Of a DNA stretch of 64,000 bases, positions 61,868 through 64,000 are shown in pieces. This DNA comes from Cyanobacteria bacterium TGS_CYA1. GTDB lineage: Bacteria > Cyanobacteriota > Vampirovibrionia > Obscuribacterales > Obscuribacteraceae. Where the stretch lies: positions 225,815 to 289,814 of the forward strand of contig JAHCIQ010000006.1 in assembly GCA_026129135.1 (NCBI GenBank). Direction: 5' to 3'. The position numbers and the translations under genes were made by a program. The notes below the pieces were generated by a model. The model had not been told where the DNA came from. It did not search any database and was given only the letters and a program-made list of their open reading frames with translations. Position 1 is the first letter of the stretch, and the number at the start of each line of letters is the position of its first letter.

Positions 61868-64000
61868 TCAGTTTGCTAAATTCAAAAGTATAAACTTTAT
61901 ATTTTCGTCCTGAACGGCATTAACTAATGCTCCGAAATTATCTGGTGTAACGAAGTAATAATTCACTGGCAAGCCGCTCATATCGCTGCTTCCATTATCC
62001 ATTTTGTAGGTTGCCTGAATAGCTCGGGTCAAAGCGCGGATTTCTGCCACTGTATGTGGTTTTCCATCACTTGCTAAAATTCGCTCTGCTGAATGCCAAG
62101 GTCCTTCACCTAACCTCACTCGGGCCATTTCCATAATTGCCGCGCTTGGTACCAAATCTAATGGCACTTCTTCAATCGGTTTTTCAGGATAATCTGCAGC
62201 ATATCGATCGCGGGCATGCTCTACAGCTCTAACGCCGGTACCAACTACCGAGGCAATGGGCTTGGGAATTACTGAAGCCACTAATGTGGTGCGCAGGGCA
62301 GCAGCTTCTAATTGTTCTCTCTCCAATGCCGCTAATATACGCCTTTCTATTAATAAATCTGCCTGAGCCGCTGCTCCTTTTCTTTCCAGAGTAGCAATTC
62401 TGGCTCTAGTACTGGTTATGTGTTTTGTTAGATCGTCTTCGAGCCTTGCTAACGGATTCAACTTGCCTTTTTCAGCTTCTTCTTTTAATAGCAAGCGTTT
62501 AAGCGCTCTGGTGGCATATTCATCATTTTGGGCTGCAAGGAGCTCAAGCACTTCCTTGCGCGCGCTTGCAAGAGCGACGGCATCAACATTCGAGGCTGCA
62601 GCGTCGTCTAGAACTTTTAGTGCATCGTCTCTTAGAACCGCTAAGTCTTTTGGTTTGCCACTGAAGGCTCTCAACCTTTCAGTAATCGCAGTTATGCGCT
62701 GGCCGATTGGCGGAACTTCAGCGCTTGCAGGTACAACTGTGCGCTGAACATCGCTAACAACTTCATCGTTTACAACCTTAACCACCGGCGGTCTGTTGAA
62801 GCGTGTCAAGCTTTGGTCAATTTGAGATTGGAGCCTGCCTAATGCGGTTTCGTTCAGATGAGGCTTCATAGCCACAAGCGCTTCTTCTGCTTCTCTTCTG
62901 GCTGCCGCGACTGCAGCTTCGTCTGCTGTTGCTGGAAGTCGCTCTAAGGCGGATGTAGCTGTTCGTAGTCGTGTTGTTTTTGTCGAGACTTCTAAGATCG
63001 CATCCGATTCTGCTCGAAGAAAAGCTAATGTGTCTGCGTTGGTAACGCCACTATCTAGCGACTTTTGCACTTGGCTTTGTATATCGGCAATTACATCAAA
63101 GTCTCCGTTAGCCACTCGTGCTCTCAAGGCGTCGCGTTTCAAAACGTTAACGGCAAATCTGTCGTTCTTCGCAGCCAGGGCTTCTAAAAACTCTGTGCGA
63201 ATTCTAGCAAATGTTTGCGCATTTACAGTACCCTCTGCTTCTTTAAGCACTCGCAGACCCTGAGATCTTATTTCAACAAAGTCTGTTCCTTTGAATGCTC
63301 TTATTTGAGAAGTGACTGCTCCCATGCGTTCTGTTGCTATTGCATTTCCGCGTGCCACCACATCTGCGGCTACGGCATTGTCCAGAGTGGTGAAGGTTTG
63401 GCGAAGCGCATCGTCCAGGCGAGTAAATTCAGCTGGATCCAAATGGCTCCTTAGTGCCTGAAGAGCTCGAGCGGTTTGCTCTTTGATTGCAGCAACTTCG
63501 GTGGTGGACAGTTTCCCTTCCGCAAGTTTTCTTGTTAAGGTATCCATTGCATTAGCAAATTCTCGTTTCAGCGCAACTGCCATCTCTCTATCAGAAGCCG
63601 AAGCGACAATTTGTTCTGTCAGAGAAGTAATGCGAGCACGAAGCGCAGCCGAATCGAGTTGTTGAAGAGCAGCCTTGCTATATGAAATTTTGTCCAAAAG
63701 ATTCCTATATAATTCTCGTCCAATTGCCGAAGTATCAGCAGCCAAAATTTCTGTCAATTTGGCTAATGTTCTTTGACCTGCCGGATCACTGACTAGAGCA
63801 CGCAAGGCTGTCTCGTTCGATAAAAGAATTTTGCAAATAACTTCGTCACTAGATGCCGCCTGAAGAAGCCTAGGGTTAGCTCCAATGGTTTTAATCAGAC
63901 TAGCCAACACTATAGAGTCATTACCAGCAGCAGCGAGCATCTCTGGAGTGGCGCTAACCATTTTTGCAAGAACGGTTAAGTCATTGCCAGCAGCAGCGAG
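61868..64000 (-). CDS. Very long Ala-rich repeat protein (5' end outside window)
   Basis: The frame is open to the right edge (at least 710 codons; ATG 63961 is internal). The edge-proximal part has short tandem units, e.g. 'LAAAGNDLTVLAKMVSATPEM' followed by 'LAAAGNDSIVLASLI', resembling alpha-solenoid (LRV/HEAT-like) repeats. The next ~500 residues are helical, Ala/Arg/Glu-rich with long coiled-coil character. The C-terminal ~120 residues contain 'LGEGPWHSAERILASDGK' and 'EIRALTRAIQATY', a compact domain possibly LysM-like, seen as an end cap. Function unknown; no signal can be assessed. Confidence 0.72.
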   Translation of the reverse strand, partial: LAAAGNDLTVLAKMVSATPEMLAAAGNDSIVLASLIKTIGANPRLLQAASSDEVICKILLSNETALRALVSDPAGQRTLAKLTEILAADTSAIGRELYRNLLDKISYSKAALQQLDSAALRARITSLTEQIVASASDREMAVALKREFANAMDTLTRKLAEGKLSTTEVAAIKEQTARALQALRSHLDPAEFTRLDDALRQTFTTLDNAVAADVVARGNAIATERMGAVTSQIRAFKGTDFVEIRSQGLRVLKEAEGTVNAQTFARIRTEFLEALAAKNDRFAVNVLKRDALRARVANGDFDVIADIQSQVQKSLDSGVTNADTLAFLRAESDAILEVSTKTTRLRTATSALERLPATADEAAVAAARREAEEALVAMKPHLNETALGRLQSQIDQSLTRFNRPPVVKVVNDEVVSDVQRTVVPASAEVPPIGQRITAITERLRAFSGKPKDLAVLRDDALKVLDDAAASNVDAVALASARKEVLELLAAQNDEYATRALKRLLLKEEAEKGKLNPLARLEDDLTKHITSTRARIATLERKGAAAQADLLIERRILAALEREQLEAAALRTTLVASVIPKPIASVVGTGVRAVEHARDRYAADYPEKPIEEVPLDLVPSAAIMEMARVRLGEGPWHSAERILASDGKPHTVAEIRALTRAIQATYKMDNGSSDMSGLPVNYYFVTPDNFGALVNAVQDENIKFILLNLAN

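Noticed and set aside
1..64000. CRISPR arrays, insertion sequences, integrase or attachment sites
   Set aside because: Reading both strands I saw no regularly spaced repeats, transposase, terminal inverted repeats or integrase genes in the window.

Overview
The window looks like chromosomal DNA of a diderm, non-photosynthetic relative of the cyanobacteria, most likely of the Obscuribacterales/Vampirovibrionia (Melainabacteria) type. This is an inference from gene content, not from a marker gene. It rests on a type III glutamine synthetase, lipid A and lipoprotein maturation genes (LpxI, Lnt) that imply an outer membrane, several secreted or membrane TPR proteins, a TPR-CHAT protein, a Hanks-type kinase, and many large secreted proteins of unknown function. 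Coding density is high: no gene-free stretch exceeds 300 bases, and many neighbours overlap or abut.

Left part (1-15 kb): two secreted proteins sharing a beta-barrel-like domain converge on an 18-bp perfect terminator. Then come a TPR-CHAT protein with a damaged CHAT active site, a translationally coupled glpD/2-hydroxyacid dehydrogenase pair, a GT87-like membrane glycosyltransferase, the ribosome GTPases rsgA and typA, and a YdeP-type molybdopterin oxidoreductase.

14.6-25 kb: an apparent four-gene signalling operon on the minus strand (Ser/Thr kinase, CHASE3-GGDEF-EAL protein, membrane protein, secreted protein), then glnN, yjbQ, a TPR protein and lpxI. A proline-rich secreted protein and a tRNA-Arg(ACG) with its own promoter-like element and terminator follow.

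25-45 kb: a secreted protein with three copies of one domain, a DUF2892-like membrane protein, a TauE/SafE permease, an Old Yellow Enzyme, several unknown secreted proteins, the helicase hrpB, a Tat-exported M3 peptidase, a DUF2490 outer membrane protein, a CzcA-type RND pump preceded by a small secreted protein and a dyad-bearing promoter, an EEP phosphatase/nuclease, an esterase-like protein and a GIY-YIG protein.

45-53 kb holds the most unusual locus. It is a tightly packed minus-strand operon encoding a secreted TPR protein, a PqqD-like peptide-binding protein, an ATP-grasp ligase, a diaminopimelate-decarboxylase-fold PLP enzyme, a urea transporter fused to an M23 peptidase, and a BaeS/BaeR-like two-component system. 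Every junction from the TPR gene onward overlaps or is at most 2 nt wide. It reads as a self-regulated synthesis/ligation and envelope-transport system of unknown product.

53-64 kb: TPR proteins, a thioredoxin-fold protein without CxxC, an unusually long Lnt, a WHH-nuclease toxin with a SUKH immunity protein, and the 3' part of a very long Ala-rich repeat protein that runs off the right edge.
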